Source: Pseudomonadota bacterium (lineage in GTDB: Bacteria > Pseudomonadota > Alphaproteobacteria > Sphingomonadales > Sphingomonadaceae). From it: a stretch of DNA of 7,963 bases. Where the stretch lies: positions 1 through 7,963 of the forward strand of contig CANJKQ010000027.1 in the NCBI GenBank assembly GCA_947474905.1, given 5' to 3'. A program made the translations under genes and the position numbers. The notes beneath the pieces were generated by a model, which worked only from the letters and a program-made list of their open reading frames with translations, did not search any database and was not told where the DNA came from. Numbering within the stretch: the first letter of the stretch is position 1; each line of letters starts with the position of its first letter. Shown piece after piece: positions 7,871 through 7,963 of the stretch.

Positions 7871-7963
7871 CTAAGGGCAGTGCAGATCGACACCCTTCTC
7901 GCTGGCGACGATCGTGATGGTCTTGTCCGTCGTCTCATCGCTCGCTGGCGCGACGACCCGAGC
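7871..7963 (-). CDS. C-terminal end of an unidentified protein, cut by the window edge
   Basis: The - strand frame is open from the window edge to a TAG at 7873-7871 and encodes 30 residues ending DKTITIVASEKGVDLHCP. About 80% of its third codon positions are G or C (24 of 30), closer to the verified genes than the competing + strand frame (about 64%, 18 of 28 codons from GTG 7880). I do not recognise the family and the stretch is short. If real, it runs in the same direction as copA and ends about 150 nt before the copA promoter. Confidence 0.4.
   Translation of the reverse strand, partial: ARVVAPASDETTDKTITIVASEKGVDLHCP

Noticed and set aside
7769..7963. + strand frame open to the right window edge (possible GTG start at 7880)
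   Set aside because: No properly spaced Shine-Dalgarno, poor third-position GC, and a better-biased - strand frame covers the same bases. Not fully excluded.

Overview
This GC-rich window is a copper/silver resistance locus made of two gene groups that face each other. High GC, strong G/C preference at third codon positions, and the pairing of a CusBA pump with a CusF-like lipoprotein, an exported NTF2-like protein and a CueR/CopA pair point to an alphaproteobacterium, most likely a sphingomonad. That assignment is an inference from composition and gene order, not proof. No transposase, integrase, RNA gene or CRISPR array was seen.

Left to right on the + strand: the 3' part of cusB (1-720, cut by the window edge), complete cusA (717-3866), a cusF-like lipoprotein gene (3863-4201), a 102-nt gap holding a perfect 15-base inverted repeat, and a gene for an exported NTF2-like protein (4304-4789). 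cusB, cusA and cusF overlap by four bases at each junction (GTGA, then ATGA), so they form one translationally coupled operon. Its promoter and any outer-membrane channel gene (cusC type) lie outside the window.

On the - strand, read right to left: the end of an unidentified gene (7963-7871, tentative), an intergenic stretch with a MerR-type promoter whose elements are 19 bp apart (7718-7688), a copA-type Cu(I)/Ag(I) P-type ATPase gene (7661-5196), and cueR (5199-4798), which overlaps copA by a GTGA. The last genes of the two groups end only 8 bases apart, with hairpin-forming sequence across and just beyond the junction.

Expected working model, from known families: CueR senses cytoplasmic Cu(I)/Ag(I) and activates the copA-cueR promoter. 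CopA moves the ion to the periplasm. CusF, here probably membrane-anchored, binds it there and hands it to CusB/CusA for export across the outer membrane. The NTF2-like protein is the least understood member: its predicted mature N-terminus is a histidine, which makes a copper-binding role worth testing. Otherwise the locus is a canonical metal-efflux island with variations in the ATPase N-terminus, the CusA methionine path and the coupling of the regulator.
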